From Bacillota bacterium (GTDB lineage Bacteria > Bacillota > Sulfobacillia > Sulfobacillales > Sulfobacillaceae): a stretch of 64,000 bases of DNA. Under the pieces are notes generated by a model that saw only the letters and a program-made list of their open reading frames with translations, did not search any database and was not told the DNA's origin. Below, piece by piece: positions 63,939-64,000 of the stretch (the stretch's first letter is position 1; every line of letters starts with the position of its first letter). A program made the position numbers and the translations under genes. The stretch covers positions 1-64,000 of the forward strand of contig JAKBWA010000029.1 in assembly GCA_021841025.1 (NCBI GenBank), given 5' to 3'.

Positions 63939-64000
63939 CTTTCATCGCCTTTCTTTTGCAAAATCGTTCCCGCATTCCCGAGTCCTAATGTTTTTTGGCT

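Overview
The window looks like the chromosome of an acidophilic, probably autotrophic Firmicute of the Sulfobacillus type. I base this on moderate base composition (about half G+C), a Firmicute-style ribosomal block (type-Z zinc S14, an L7Ae-like protein between rpoC and rpsL, and ecfA1-ecfA2-ecfT-truA after rplQ), a heme-copper oxidase operon with a Tat-exported cupredoxin, and a red-type Rubisco activase (CbbX). The genus is an inference; the phylum-level placement is firmer. I see no rRNA, tRNA, CRISPR array or intact insertion sequence.

Layout. (1) 0.8-9.4 kb, minus strand: a seven-gene glycolate/glyoxylate operon, glcF-gcl-hyi-garR-glcE-glcD-glycerate kinase, with a palindromic operator candidate in front of glcF and an IclR-family regulator nearby (10.95-11.74 kb). 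A K+-channel-like TrkA_N protein lies between them on the plus strand. (2) 12-16 kb: a DIP1984-family protein, a noncoding stretch of about 1.1 kb with a candidate structured RNA and terminator, a small C2H2 zinc-finger protein, a methyltransferase and an NDUFA9-like reductase. (3) 16-20.5 kb, minus: a MarR-linked efflux operon with one 14-TM MFS pump, two membrane-fusion proteins and an uncharacterised membrane-anchored protein. (4) 20.7-55.5 kb, minus: an almost unbroken translation/transcription block. In transcription order it runs rpmG-secE-nusG-rplK-rplA, a 58-residue membrane protein, rplJ-rplL, rpoB-rpoC, L7Ae-rpsL-rpsG-fusA-tuf, then the S10, spc and alpha clusters, the ECF transporter energizing module, truA and proline dehydrogenase. 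(5) 55.5-58.7 kb: cbbX and rpe behind a strong promoter, plus small membrane proteins. (6) 58.9-63.9 kb, minus: a terminal oxidase operon, cupredoxin-coxB-coxA-coxC-small subunit-membrane protein.

How the genes fit together. Rubisco oxygenation yields 2-phosphoglycolate. The glc operon encodes every step from glycolate to 2-phosphoglycerate by the bacterial glycerate pathway: GlcDEF, Gcl, Hyi, GarR and glycerate kinase. The operon contains no glycolate permease, which favours an internal source. CbbX and Rpe, 47 kb away, are direct evidence for a Calvin cycle. The oxidase operon supplies respiratory energy, with the cupredoxin as a likely electron donor.

Most unusual points: the Gcl homologue carries the canonical catalytic glutamate that characterised Gcl lacks; the channel protein has a broken selectivity filter; CoxA lacks the usual D- and K-channel residues; and several ribosomal/RNA polymerase promoters are nested in or against hairpins that close the preceding gene.
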